Positions 15,169 to 23,256 of a stretch of 25,635 nucleotides of DNA are shown in pieces. Each line of letters opens with the position of its first letter. Positions within the stretch are counted from its first letter, which is position 1. The stretch covers positions 1 to 25,635 of the forward strand of contig CAAGGA010000146.1 of the NCBI GenBank assembly GCA_900769275.1, read 5' to 3'. The position numbers and the translations under genes are program-made. This stretch comes from an uncultured Prevotella sp. (GTDB lineage Bacteria > Bacteroidota > Bacteroidia > Bacteroidales > Bacteroidaceae). Below the pieces are notes generated by a model. That model saw only the letters and a list, made by a program, of their open reading frames with translations. It was not told where the DNA came from and did not search any database.

Positions 15169-17202
15169 ATGTTCAAGATAAAGAAACTCGACATATTCAT
15201 GCTGAAGCAGTTCCTGCTGCTTTTCGTCGGAGCTTTCTGCATCAGTCTCTTTGTGCTGATGATGCAGTTCCTGTGGCGCTATGTCGATGACCTGATAGGC
15301 AAGGGACTGACGATAGACGTGCTGGGAAAATTCTTCTGGTATATGTCCCTGAAACTCGTCCCGCAGGCCTTGCCCCTCGCAGTACTGCTCTCCTCGCTCA
15401 TCACTATGGGAAACATAGGCGAGAACAGTGAGCTTACGGCAATCAAGGCCGCAGGCATATCACTCATGCAGGCGTTGCGCTCGCTTATCGTCTTCACGGT
15501 GGCGGTGGCGTTAGGCTCGTTCTATTTTCAGAACAAGGTAGGTCCGGATGCAACGCAGGACTTTGCGCAGCTGCTGCTTTCCATGAGGCAGAAAAGTCCG
15601 GAACTGGAAATACCGGAGGGCATCTTCTATGACGGCATACCGAACTGCAACCTCTATGTGCAGAAAAAAGATATGGAGACAGGTATGCTCTACGGCGTCA
15701 TGATATACAGGATGACGGCAAGTTTCGAGGATGCCGCCATCATACTCGCAGACTCCGGAATGCTGCAATCCACGGCAGAGAAACAGCACCTCGTCCTCTC
15801 GCTCTACAGCGGAGAATGGTTTGAGAACATGCGCTCGCAGGAATTGTCGCAGGATGCGGCAGTGCCATACCGCAGGGAATCGTTCGTCACCAAAAAGATA
15901 GTGCTCGATTTTGACAATGGGTTCAACCTCGCTGACGCCTCCGTCTTCTCCAACAACGCCATGGCAAAGAGCCTGAAAGAAATCAACGTTGCCATTGACT
16001 CCCTCAACAATACATACGACAGCATAGGCCGACAGTTGCGTACAGACCTGAACAGAGGCTATCTGGCACGCCCCGGCATAGAAAGGAAAGACTCCCTCCT
16101 TGCCGTAAAGGAAGCCGCAGACAAGTCAATGCACTTTGATTCCATCGTCTCGCGGATGTCGCTGACGGACAGGCGCGATGCCATACAGCGGTCGCTCAGC
16201 AAGGTGCAGATGGTATCTTCGGAACTGGAGTTCCGCGAGATGATAATAAAGGACGGTGACAAACTGATACGTGAGCACAGGATAGAAGCTATCAACAAGT
16301 TCACGCTTGCCCTTACCTGCCTTATCTTCTTCTTCATAGGAGCACCGCTCGGAGCCATCATCAGGAAAGGAGGACTCGGAGTGCCGGTCATCATCTCGGT
16401 GCTCGTATTCATAGTCTTCTACATACTTGACAATACCGGCTTCAGAATGGCAAGACTCGGAGCATGGCCGATATGGCTCGGCAAGGGAATCGCACCGGCT
16501 GTGCTGATACCCCTCGCCGCATTTGTCACCTATAAGGCGAACAAGGACTCTTCCGTCTTCAACATGGACGTATATCGCAATTTCTTCATACGTCTCCTCG
16601 GACTCCGTCTCAAGAGGAATATATCAGGAAAGGAAGTCATCATCAGCGACCCGGACTATGCCTCGGACGTACGCAGGCTCAATGTCATCACGCAGGAAAT
16701 ACACGACTATGCGCATGCCCATCACATCATGCGTATGCCTAACGTCATAAACGTATTCTTCAGATACCAGCCCGACCACGAGATAGAGCGCATCAGTGCA
16801 GAACTGGAATCAGTCATCGACGACCTCTCCAATACCCGTGACAGGTTTGTCCTCAGTTCCCTCAATAAATATCCCGTCGTGTCACTGAAAGCCCATACAC
16901 GTCCCTTTGAGACGAAATGGCTCAATGTCATGGCTGCACTGATATTCCCGCTCGGCATCATACTGTATCTCAGAATGTGGAGGTTCCGCCTCAGACTCTA
17001 TGGAGACCTCAGGCAGATACGTACGGTCAACAATTCCATTATCGGAAGAATAAAGGAGATGTATCCGGACATTCGGGAGGTGCAGGCAGACATTCGGGAG
17101 GTGCAGGCAGACATTCGGGAGGTGCAGGCAGACGAAAGCGAGACGGCGCAGCCCCGAACGGAAGAAAGCACCGAGGCTCAGGAAACCGCAGAACGGGCAT
17201 AG
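15169..17202 (+). CDS. LptF/LptG (YjgP/YjgQ) family permease
   Basis: A 677-aa inner-membrane protein. N-terminal membrane segments begin at about residue 10 (MLKQFLLLFVGAFCISLFVL) with the family stretch LVPQALPLAVLLSSLITMGN; a periplasmic domain of about 250 residues follows; then C-terminal segments with the family signature FFIGAPLGAIIRKGGLGVPV and FYILDNTGFRMARLGAWP. Past residue 460 is an extra 200-residue tail with one more membrane segment (WLNVMAALIFPLGIILYL), as in the long Bacteroidetes members. LptF/LptG with LptB extract lipopolysaccharide from the inner membrane and pass it to LptC/LptA. The last part contains three perfect seven-residue repeats. A GTG start at 15121 adds 16 residues but would be almost leaderless. 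Which of LptF or LptG it replaces is not decidable here. Confidence 0.9.
   Translation: MFKIKKLDIFMLKQFLLLFVGAFCISLFVLMMQFLWRYVDDLIGKGLTIDVLGKFFWYMSLKLVPQALPLAVLLSSLITMGNIGENSELTAIKAAGISLMQALRSLIVFTVAVALGSFYFQNKVGPDATQDFAQLLLSMRQKSPELEIPEGIFYDGIPNCNLYVQKKDMETGMLYGVMIYRMTASFEDAAIILADSGMLQSTAEKQHLVLSLYSGEWFENMRSQELSQDAAVPYRRESFVTKKIVLDFDNGFNLADASVFSNNAMAKSLKEINVAIDSLNNTYDSIGRQLRTDLNRGYLARPGIERKDSLLAVKEAADKSMHFDSIVSRMSLTDRRDAIQRSLSKVQMVSSELEFREMIIKDGDKLIREHRIEAINKFTLALTCLIFFFIGAPLGAIIRKGGLGVPVIISVLVFIVFYILDNTGFRMARLGAWPIWLGKGIAPAVLIPLAAFVTYKANKDSSVFNMDVYRNFFIRLLGLRLKRNISGKEVIISDPDYASDVRRLNVITQEIHDYAHAHHIMRMPNVINVFFRYQPDHEIERISAELESVIDDLSNTRDRFVLSSLNKYPVVSLKAHTRPFETKWLNVMAALIFPLGIILYLRMWRFRLRLYGDLRQIRTVNNSIIGRIKEMYPDIREVQADIREVQADIREVQADESETAQPRTEESTEAQETAERA
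17068..17130 (+). repeat. Three identical 21-bp repeats inside the permease gene
   Basis: The unit gacattcgggaggtgcaggca occurs three times without a mismatch, coding for DIREVQA three times near the C-terminus. The unit length is a multiple of three, so copy-number change keeps frame. The heptad with hydrophobic I and V suggests a short coiled coil. Confidence 0.95.
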
Positions 17203-17338
17203 TGAATGAAGAATACCGTGACACTTATATGTATAATAAGGTGTGACACAGCCATGGAGCAATAATCCTGAATACTGCAAAATGAAAGCAAAAAGGCAAA
17301 AAAAATATCATTCTTTCGTAGAAACAAAAGAAATTTAT

Positions 17339-17346
17339 TAACTTTG
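17339..17346 (+). promoter_or_regulatory. -7 element for the aminotransferase gene
   Basis: TAACTTTG, with a near -33 box TTTC at 17314-17317 (21-base spacing). It is 93 bases before the start codon and nearly identical in context (ttattaactttgca) to the element before the formyltransferase gene. Confidence 0.6.
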
Positions 17347-17439
17347 CATCCCAAATGGAGACGCGCTTTTCTCCACGGATTGCTGTAACTGCTATTATAA
17401 AACATAACCAACGGAATAAATATCCCCGTAAATACAAAT

Positions 17440-18633
17440 ATGGTACATCTATCAAACCGTCTTAACAGACTTGCACCTTCCGCTACTCTTGCCATGTCGC
17501 AGAAAAGCAGCGAAATGAAGGCACAGGGCATCGACGTCATAAACATGAGCGTCGGTGAGCCGGATTTCAACACTCCAGACCATATCAAGGAGGCAGCAAA
17601 GCAAGCTGTCGATGACAACTGGTCACGTTATTCCCCAGTCCCGGGTTACCCAGACCTGAGAAAGGCTGTCGTGGAGAAACTCAAACGCGAGAACGGACTT
17701 GATTATACCATCTCCGAGATACTTGTCAGCAACGGAGCAAAGCAGGCTGTATGCAACGCCGTCATGGCACTCGTCGATGACGGAGATGAAGTCATCATAC
17801 CCGCACCATACTGGGTAAGCTACCCACAGATGGCACTGCTTGCAGGAGGAGTACCCGTGCATATCCCGGCAGGATTTGAACAGAATTTCAAAATCACCCC
17901 GGAACAGCTTGAGGCTGCCATCACACCCAAGACACGTATGCTCATACTCTGCTCGCCAAGCAACCCGACAGGAAGCGTATATAGCAGGGAAGAACTCAAG
18001 GAACTCGCAGACGTGCTCAGGAAACACCCCGAGGTATATGTCCTCGCCGACGAGATATACGAACATATCAACTACGTCGGAAAGCACGAAAGCATAGCGC
18101 AGTTCCCGGGAATGAAGGAACAGACCATCATAATCAACGGCGTCAGCAAGGCGTATGCCATGACAGGATGGCGCATAGGATATATGGCAGCTCCGGAATG
18201 GATAGTCAAGGGATGCAATAAACTGCAGGGACAATACTCCTCAGGTCCATGCTCCGTCAGCCAGAAAGCAGCAGAAGCGGCATACGTCCTCTCGCAGGAC
18301 TGCGTCGAGGAAATGCGTCAGGCTTTTGAAAGACGCAGAAACCTGATAGTGGACCTTGCAAGGCAGATTCCCGGACTGGAGACCAATGTGCCGCAGGGAG
18401 CATTCTATCTCTTCCCGAAATGCACGGCATTCTATGGCAAGAGCTTCGAGGGACGCACGATTGCCAATTCCATGGATCTCGCCATGTACCTCCTCGAAGA
18501 GGGACATGTAGCGACAGTAGGCGGTGATGCGTTCGGCGATCCCGAGTGCATCCGGATGAGTTACGCCACAAGCGACGACAATATCAGAGAGGCAATGCGC
18601 CGCATCGGAGAATGTCTCGCAAAGTTGAAATGA
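17440..18633 (+). CDS. Class I pyridoxal-phosphate aminotransferase, aspartate aminotransferase type
   Basis: A 397-aa cytoplasmic enzyme of the normal length for the AspC/AspB subgroup. Landmarks: VGEPDFNTPDHI near the N-terminus, the YSPVPGYPDLRKAV stretch, CSPSNPTGSVY (N175), LADEIYEH (D204, binds the pyridine nitrogen), the Schiff-base lysine K237 in SKAYAMTGWRIGY, and the carboxylate-binding R372 in IRMSYATS. Such enzymes interconvert aspartate and oxaloacetate with 2-oxoglutarate/glutamate. Some relatives prefer aromatic or other substrates, so the exact substrate is a family-level inference. The gene has its own promoter and no obvious operon partner. Confidence 0.94.
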   Translation: MVHLSNRLNRLAPSATLAMSQKSSEMKAQGIDVINMSVGEPDFNTPDHIKEAAKQAVDDNWSRYSPVPGYPDLRKAVVEKLKRENGLDYTISEILVSNGAKQAVCNAVMALVDDGDEVIIPAPYWVSYPQMALLAGGVPVHIPAGFEQNFKITPEQLEAAITPKTRMLILCSPSNPTGSVYSREELKELADVLRKHPEVYVLADEIYEHINYVGKHESIAQFPGMKEQTIIINGVSKAYAMTGWRIGYMAAPEWIVKGCNKLQGQYSSGPCSVSQKAAEAAYVLSQDCVEEMRQAFERRRNLIVDLARQIPGLETNVPQGAFYLFPKCTAFYGKSFEGRTIANSMDLAMYLLEEGHVATVGGDAFGDPECIRMSYATSDDNIREAMRRIGECLAKLK

Positions 18634-18738
18634 TACGATAATACTACAACACCACTCTCTGAGGGTCAGTTTCTGACCATATATGTAAAAAGTTGTGTTA
18701 AAAGATATTAATCAATTCGAAAGTTCGGCAAAAATTCT

Positions 18739-18746
18739 TATCTTTG
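18739..18746 (+). promoter_or_regulatory. -7 element for the exbB-exbD-exbD-tonB operon
   Basis: TATCTTTG matches TAnnTTTG. The leader that follows, about 115 bases, is unusually A+T rich up to the exbB ATG. The -33 box is not exact. Confidence 0.6.
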
Positions 18747-18868
18747 CGATTGAAAAGCTGATTTATAGCATAAAAACACAGTCTTCAGAGAAATTAAACA
18801 GCTGTTTAACCTATTAAGAACTAAATTAATTAACTCAAATTATTAATAACTAAAAATCAATCAAAATT

Positions 18869-19702
18869 ATGGCAGCTACACAAAAGCCAGCCCAGAAAAA
18901 GAAGTCAGCAGGCTTCCAGGGCGTTCGTAATGCAGTTTGGATCATTGCAGCAATGTTCGTTGTTGCAGTATGTATCTTTAAGTTCGTTCTCGGTAACCCG
19001 GCAAACTTCGTCGGAGGTGATCCAGAAGGTGAGGTTCTCAATGGTAACATGCTCGGTACCATCTATAAGGGCGGTATCGTCGTTCCAGTCCTCATCACAT
19101 TGATGCTCACCGTATTGTGTCTCTCTGTAGAGCGTTACCTCGCTCAGCGTACCGCTTTCGGTAAGATGGCTACTACCAAGTTCGTTATCGCTATTAAGGC
19201 AGCCCTCGCTAAGAATGACTTCTTTGAGGCAAAGAACCTCTGCGCCAAGCAGCGCGGCACAATCGCCAACGTAGTAGGCGCATCTCTCACAGCCTATGAA
19301 GAGATGGAAAAGGCTGACGGTATCAAGAAGGCACAGAAGATTGCCAAGATACAGCAGGCTCACGAAGAGGCTGTACAGCTCGAAATGCCTACTCTTCAGA
19401 TGAACATGCCTATCCTCGCTACTCTCGTAACGCTTGGTACTCTTACCGCTCTGTTCGGTACCGTAACAGGTATGATCAAGTCATTCGCTGCTCTGGCATC
19501 TGGTGGTGGCGGTGACTCAGTAGCTCTTTCTACTGGTATCTCTGAGGCTCTTATCAACACCGCTCTCGGTATCTTGACCTCTTGGCTCGCTGTAGTATCT
19601 TACAACTTCTTCTCTAACCGTATCGACAAGCTCACATACGCTCTCGACGAGGTTGGTTACACTATTGCTCAGACTTACGAGGCAAATCACGACGAGGCTT
19701 AA
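18869..19702 (+). CDS. exbB: MotA/TolQ/ExbB proton channel family protein
   Basis: A 277-aa inner-membrane protein. First membrane segment at about residues 24-42 (VWIIAAMFVVAVCIFKFVL), a second near 68-85 (GGIVVPVLITLMLTVLCLSV), a cytoplasmic helical part, and the conserved pore region LVTLGTLTALFGTVTGMIKS followed by GISEALINTALGI. With ExbD it forms the proton channel that energises TonB. An extra N-terminal segment compared with the shorter E. coli protein is usual in Bacteroidetes. Codon use is strongly biased (many ggt, cgt, gct, ctc), typical of an abundant protein. First gene of an operon: 32 bases to the first exbD. Confidence 0.95.
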   Translation: MAATQKPAQKKKSAGFQGVRNAVWIIAAMFVVAVCIFKFVLGNPANFVGGDPEGEVLNGNMLGTIYKGGIVVPVLITLMLTVLCLSVERYLAQRTAFGKMATTKFVIAIKAALAKNDFFEAKNLCAKQRGTIANVVGASLTAYEEMEKADGIKKAQKIAKIQQAHEEAVQLEMPTLQMNMPILATLVTLGTLTALFGTVTGMIKSFAALASGGGGDSVALSTGISEALINTALGILTSWLAVVSYNFFSNRIDKLTYALDEVGYTIAQTYEANHDEA

Positions 19703-19734
19703 GTTTTTACTAACCCTTTAATATTTTTATCGCT

Positions 19735-20343
19735 ATGGGTAAAGTAAAACTTAAGAAGCAAGACATCTGGATCGACATGACGCCTATGTCGGACGTGATG
19801 GTGCTCCTGCTCTGTTTCTTCATGTTGACTTCAACATTCACGAAACCGGAGCCGGTAAAGGTGGTAACACCGTCATCAGTGTCCGAAATCAAGGTGCCTG
19901 AGAAAGATGTACTGAATATTCTTGTCGATAAGGAAGGCAAGGTATTCATGAGTATGGATAACCAGTTCCAGCTTGCGGCAGCTTTCGATGACGTAACAAG
20001 TCAGTACGGATTGGACCTCTCAAAGTATAAGGGAGCATTCGTTTCCGACCCTATGTTCGGAGCACCTATGCAGGACCTTGAGAAGTTCCTCCAAATACCT
20101 GACCTTGAGCGCGGAAAGCACCTTGCGACACTTGGTATCCCTTTGGATAGTATTGACGGTGGCATAAGCGAGTTCCAGACTTGGGTAAAGGCAGCACGCG
20201 CCGCTAACGGCGACATCAAGGTTGCCATCAAGGCTGACTCAGAGACTCCTTATAAAATCGTCAAGCGTGTAATGAGTGAGTTGCAGGATATTAACGAGAA
20301 CCGTTATTATCTTATCACCAACTTGAAAACTGAGGAGGATTAA
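19735..20343 (+). CDS. exbD: ExbD/TolR family protein, first paralogue
   Basis: A 202-aa inner-membrane protein with a single N-terminal membrane helix. The pore motif DMTPMSDVMVLLLCFFML contains the conserved proton-carrying aspartate at D20. The periplasmic domain is larger than in E. coli ExbD (about 140 aa in total), and includes LNILVDKEGKVFMSMDNQFQ and a C-terminal KIVKRVMSELQDINENRYYL that keeps the ExbD fold. It follows exbB and is followed after three bases by a second exbD, so the two are probably made together. Confidence 0.95.
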   Translation: MGKVKLKKQDIWIDMTPMSDVMVLLLCFFMLTSTFTKPEPVKVVTPSSVSEIKVPEKDVLNILVDKEGKVFMSMDNQFQLAAAFDDVTSQYGLDLSKYKGAFVSDPMFGAPMQDLEKFLQIPDLERGKHLATLGIPLDSIDGGISEFQTWVKAARAANGDIKVAIKADSETPYKIVKRVMSELQDINENRYYLITNLKTEED

Positions 20344-20346
20344 GGC

Positions 20347-21000
20347 ATGGCTAAAGAAAAGAAACAAAGACAGAAGAAACAGCAGACTCGTGTGGACTTC
20401 ACCCCTATGGTGGACATGATGATGTTGCTTATCACATTCTTCATGCTCTGTACTACATTGGCTAAGCCTCAGACCATGGAGCTCTCTATGCCTACCAACG
20501 ACGAGAACCTGCAGGATCAGGACAAGTCTGTTACCAAGGCATCATATACCATCACAATGTTCGTCACTGCCGACAACCAGATTTACTATGTAAAAGGATT
20601 GCCGAAGTACGATGACCCTACCTGTCTCCAGAAGACAACATGGGGTAAGGATGGTATCCGCAAGGTGCTTATCAGTCACGTGACAGAGGACGGCACACAG
20701 CCAGTACTCGACATCATGACTGCAAAGGCAAAGCTTGACCAGGAGAGACATGCAAATCCGGATATGCCACAGGCAAAGTACGACGAACGCCTCAAGGCTA
20801 TCAAGAACGGAGACCTCAACGGTGACGGCAACAAGATTCAGACAATGACCGTTATCATCAAGGCTACAGATAACTCTTCTTATCTCAACCTTGTTGATGC
20901 TCTCGATGAGATGCAGATATGCTCTATTAATAAATATGTGATAGATAAGATCAGCGACCAGGACAAGAAGCTTCTCGAAGAAGCCAAGGTCAAGGAGTAA
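20347..21000 (+). CDS. exbD: ExbD/TolR family protein, second paralogue
   Basis: A 217-aa paralogue with the same layout. A basic cytoplasmic stub (KEKKQRQKKQQTR) precedes DFTPMVDMMMLLITFFMLCT, with the channel aspartate at D23. The periplasmic part differs from the first copy and has an insertion around residues 80-165. The start ATG lies three bases after the first exbD stop. Two non-identical ExbD copies are common in Bacteroidetes; a heteromeric channel is plausible but not shown by sequence. Confidence 0.95.
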   Translation: MAKEKKQRQKKQQTRVDFTPMVDMMMLLITFFMLCTTLAKPQTMELSMPTNDENLQDQDKSVTKASYTITMFVTADNQIYYVKGLPKYDDPTCLQKTTWGKDGIRKVLISHVTEDGTQPVLDIMTAKAKLDQERHANPDMPQAKYDERLKAIKNGDLNGDGNKIQTMTVIIKATDNSSYLNLVDALDEMQICSINKYVIDKISDQDKKLLEEAKVKE

Positions 21001-21041
21001 GTCTATTCGTAATGTAACTTTAACTTGGAAAGGAAAAGAAA

Positions 21042-21881
21042 ATGTCACAAATAGATCTTATTGACAATCAATGGTCGGACTTAATGTTCGAAAACCGTAA
21101 CAAGGAATACGGTGCTTACGTACTGCGTCGCCAGACCGGTCGCCGAAATGTATCTGCTATCGTTGCCGTACTTATCATGTTCGCTTGCGTCATGGTGTAT
21201 ATGGTTGCCAAGAATGCCTATGACGAATATCAGAAAGCTCATCAGGTTCATGACCAGGTGACCGAGCTCTCTGCCCTGAAGCAGGAGAAGAAAGAGGCTA
21301 AGGTAGAGCGTAAGGAAATTGTTAAGCAGCAGGAAGTTGAAAAAGTCGTTGAGAAGGTAAAAAGCTCCGTGAAGTTCACTGCTCCTGTCATCAAGAAAGA
21401 CGAAGAAGTAAAGGAGGAGGACGAACTGAAGACTCAGGACGAAATCATGGACTCAAAGGTTGCCGTTGGTTTTGCCAACGTTGTAGGTAACGATGAGAAT
21501 GGTGAAGTCCTCAAGGCTAAGGAAGTCATTGCCACAGAGCCTGTAAAGCCAAAGGAAGAAGAGAACAAAGTGTTCGACGTTGTAGAACAGATGCCTTCTT
21601 ATCCCGGTGGACCAAGTGCTCTCATGCAGTACCTCTCAAAGAATATCAAGTATCCTGTCATAGCTGAAGAAAACGGTATCCAGGGACGTGTAATCTGTAC
21701 CTTCGTCGTAGAAAGAGACGGTAGCGTGACAGACGTTCGCGTAGCTAAGTCTGTGGACCCATCTCTCGATAAAGAGGCTGTCCGCGTGGTTAGCTCCATG
21801 CCTAAGTGGATTCCCGGTAAGCAGAATGGTTCAGCAGTACGTGTGAAATACACGCTCCCTGTAACGTTCCGTCTTCAGTAA
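21042..21881 (+). CDS. tonB: TonB family energy transducer
   Basis: A 279-aa protein. Cytoplasmic N-terminus with the Bacteroidetes signature FENRNKEYGAYVLRR, one membrane segment (VSAIVAVLIMFACVMVYMVA), a Lys/Glu-rich spacer at about residues 70-180 spanning the periplasm, and the TonB C-terminal domain beginning at PSYPGGPSALMQYLSKNIKY and continuing through GRVICTFVVERDGSVTDVRV to PVTFRLQ. It carries energy from ExbB/ExbD to outer-membrane receptors such as the SusC homologue at 6192-9497. A purine-rich aaggaaaagaaa before the ATG is an unusual near Shine-Dalgarno sequence for this phylum. Last gene of the operon, ended by a strong terminator. Confidence 0.95.
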   Translation: MSQIDLIDNQWSDLMFENRNKEYGAYVLRRQTGRRNVSAIVAVLIMFACVMVYMVAKNAYDEYQKAHQVHDQVTELSALKQEKKEAKVERKEIVKQQEVEKVVEKVKSSVKFTAPVIKKDEEVKEEDELKTQDEIMDSKVAVGFANVVGNDENGEVLKAKEVIATEPVKPKEEENKVFDVVEQMPSYPGGPSALMQYLSKNIKYPVIAEENGIQGRVICTFVVERDGSVTDVRVAKSVDPSLDKEAVRVVSSMPKWIPGKQNGSAVRVKYTLPVTFRLQ

Positions 21882-21927
21882 TGCGTAAAAAAAGTATCTT
21901 ACCCAGTGTAGGATTACATCTATAATC

Positions 21928-21974
21928 CTTGGGTTCCCTCTCTCTCCCATAGAGGAGGGAACCCAAGTTTTTTT
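21928..21974 (+). terminator. Rho-independent terminator of the exbB-tonB operon
   Basis: CTTGGGTTCCCTC (21928-21940) pairs perfectly with 21955-21967, with an additional inner CTCT/AGAG pair, and is followed by seven T residues. This is the clearest intrinsic terminator in the window, 47 bases after the tonB stop. Confidence 0.92.
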
Positions 21975-22095
21975 AGAGACAAGCCCATCCCGTTGCCTGT
22001 AATGACATACAGAGGGTTTCATCCAAACGAAAAAGAACTGTGTTGCTATATTTCAGGGCAGTGCAGAATATCAAACACGACATCCGAATTCCATT

Positions 22096-23079
22096 ATGAT
22101 ACCGAAGCAAACGGCTATAGTTTACATCACATTCATGGTCTCAATGCTCGCATCAGGCATGTTGTCTTCATGCTCTGACAAAAAGAAAGACCCTAATGCG
22201 CGCACTGATACCTATGCTACCGGACAGATTTCGTTCGGAGCGGATGAGAGTTTTGCTCCCATCATAGAGGAAGAAATGGATGTCTTCCATGCCATATATC
22301 CTAAGGCAAAGGTCACGCCAAGATACATGAGTGAGTCAGAGGGCATGAATCTCCTGCTTGATGACAAGCTCCTGCTTATGATTACGGCACGGGATTTCAA
22401 GAACTCCGAGCGCGAGAACCTCAAGAAAAGAGACCGGTTCCCCATTTCCATATTCATGGGTTATGACGGACTGGCTTTGATAGCCAACAAGAACAACGAC
22501 GATTCCTGTCTCTCGGTGAACACCGTAAAGAAAATACTCACGGGAGAATACACAGAATGGGCGCAGATAAACCCTGCAAGCAAGGCAAGGGGAGAAATCA
22601 TAGTGGCCTTTGACAACAAGACGTCAAGTACGGTACACTACGTCGAAGACTCCATACTCGGGGGCAAGCCTATCACCAGTCCCAATGTCTTCGCTACCAA
22701 GAAGACGGCCGATGTCATATCCTATGTAGAGGAGACACCGGGAGCCATAGGCATCATCGGAAGCAATTGGCTCAATGACAAGCACGATTCCACAAACCTG
22801 ACATGGAACAAAGCCATACGCGTGCTGCGTATAGCAAAGCTCGATCCTGCTACATGGAAGAACTCATATAAGCCATATCAGGGATACATATATAACGACA
22901 AATATCCATTCATACGACGTATATGGGCATTGCTGAACGATGAACGCGGTCGTTATGGACTGCCGTACGGCTTCACGCAGTTCATTATCTCGCCCAAAGG
23001 ACAGATGATTCTCTTCAAGGCCGGACTCCTCCCGGCATACGGTAACATCAGTATCAGGGAGGTACATGTATCCGATTGA
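22096..23079 (+). CDS. PstS-like substrate-binding lipoprotein
   Basis: A 327-aa lipoprotein with lipobox MLSSC (C26), then SDKKKD. The mature part matches the PBP-like PstS family: ISFGADESFAPIIEEEMDVF near the N-terminus, YDGLALIANKNNDD, VNTVKKILTGEYTEWAQINP, a GAIGIIGSNWL hinge, and a C-terminal PYGFTQFIISPKGQMILFKA. Known PstS proteins bind phosphate for a PstCAB transporter; none of those genes is here. Such proteins follow tonB in other Bacteroidetes, which hints at a role outside ABC transport. The gene is downstream of the operon terminator; a near-consensus TATATTTC at 22047-22054 could be its promoter. Confidence 0.9.
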   Translation: MIPKQTAIVYITFMVSMLASGMLSSCSDKKKDPNARTDTYATGQISFGADESFAPIIEEEMDVFHAIYPKAKVTPRYMSESEGMNLLLDDKLLLMITARDFKNSERENLKKRDRFPISIFMGYDGLALIANKNNDDSCLSVNTVKKILTGEYTEWAQINPASKARGEIIVAFDNKTSSTVHYVEDSILGGKPITSPNVFATKKTADVISYVEETPGAIGIIGSNWLNDKHDSTNLTWNKAIRVLRIAKLDPATWKNSYKPYQGYIYNDKYPFIRRIWALLNDERGRYGLPYGFTQFIISPKGQMILFKAGLLPAYGNISIREVHVSD

Positions 23080-23256
23080 CTGTCCGTTTCCTCCGCTTAA
23101 CAATCCAAAAACGCTCTTATTACACGATAATTAACATAAAAATCACAACACAGATGCAACATTTTCCGTCTCTTCTCCGTCTTATCTCATAGATAACTGA
23201 CCGACGGAACGTTCCAGACGGGAAAGATAATGAAAACAAAAAGGAAAACGAAAATT

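Noticed and set aside
18664..18678. Hairpin GGTCAG-ttt-CTGACC after the aminotransferase gene
   Set aside because: Only six base pairs and no T-run; too weak to call a terminator.
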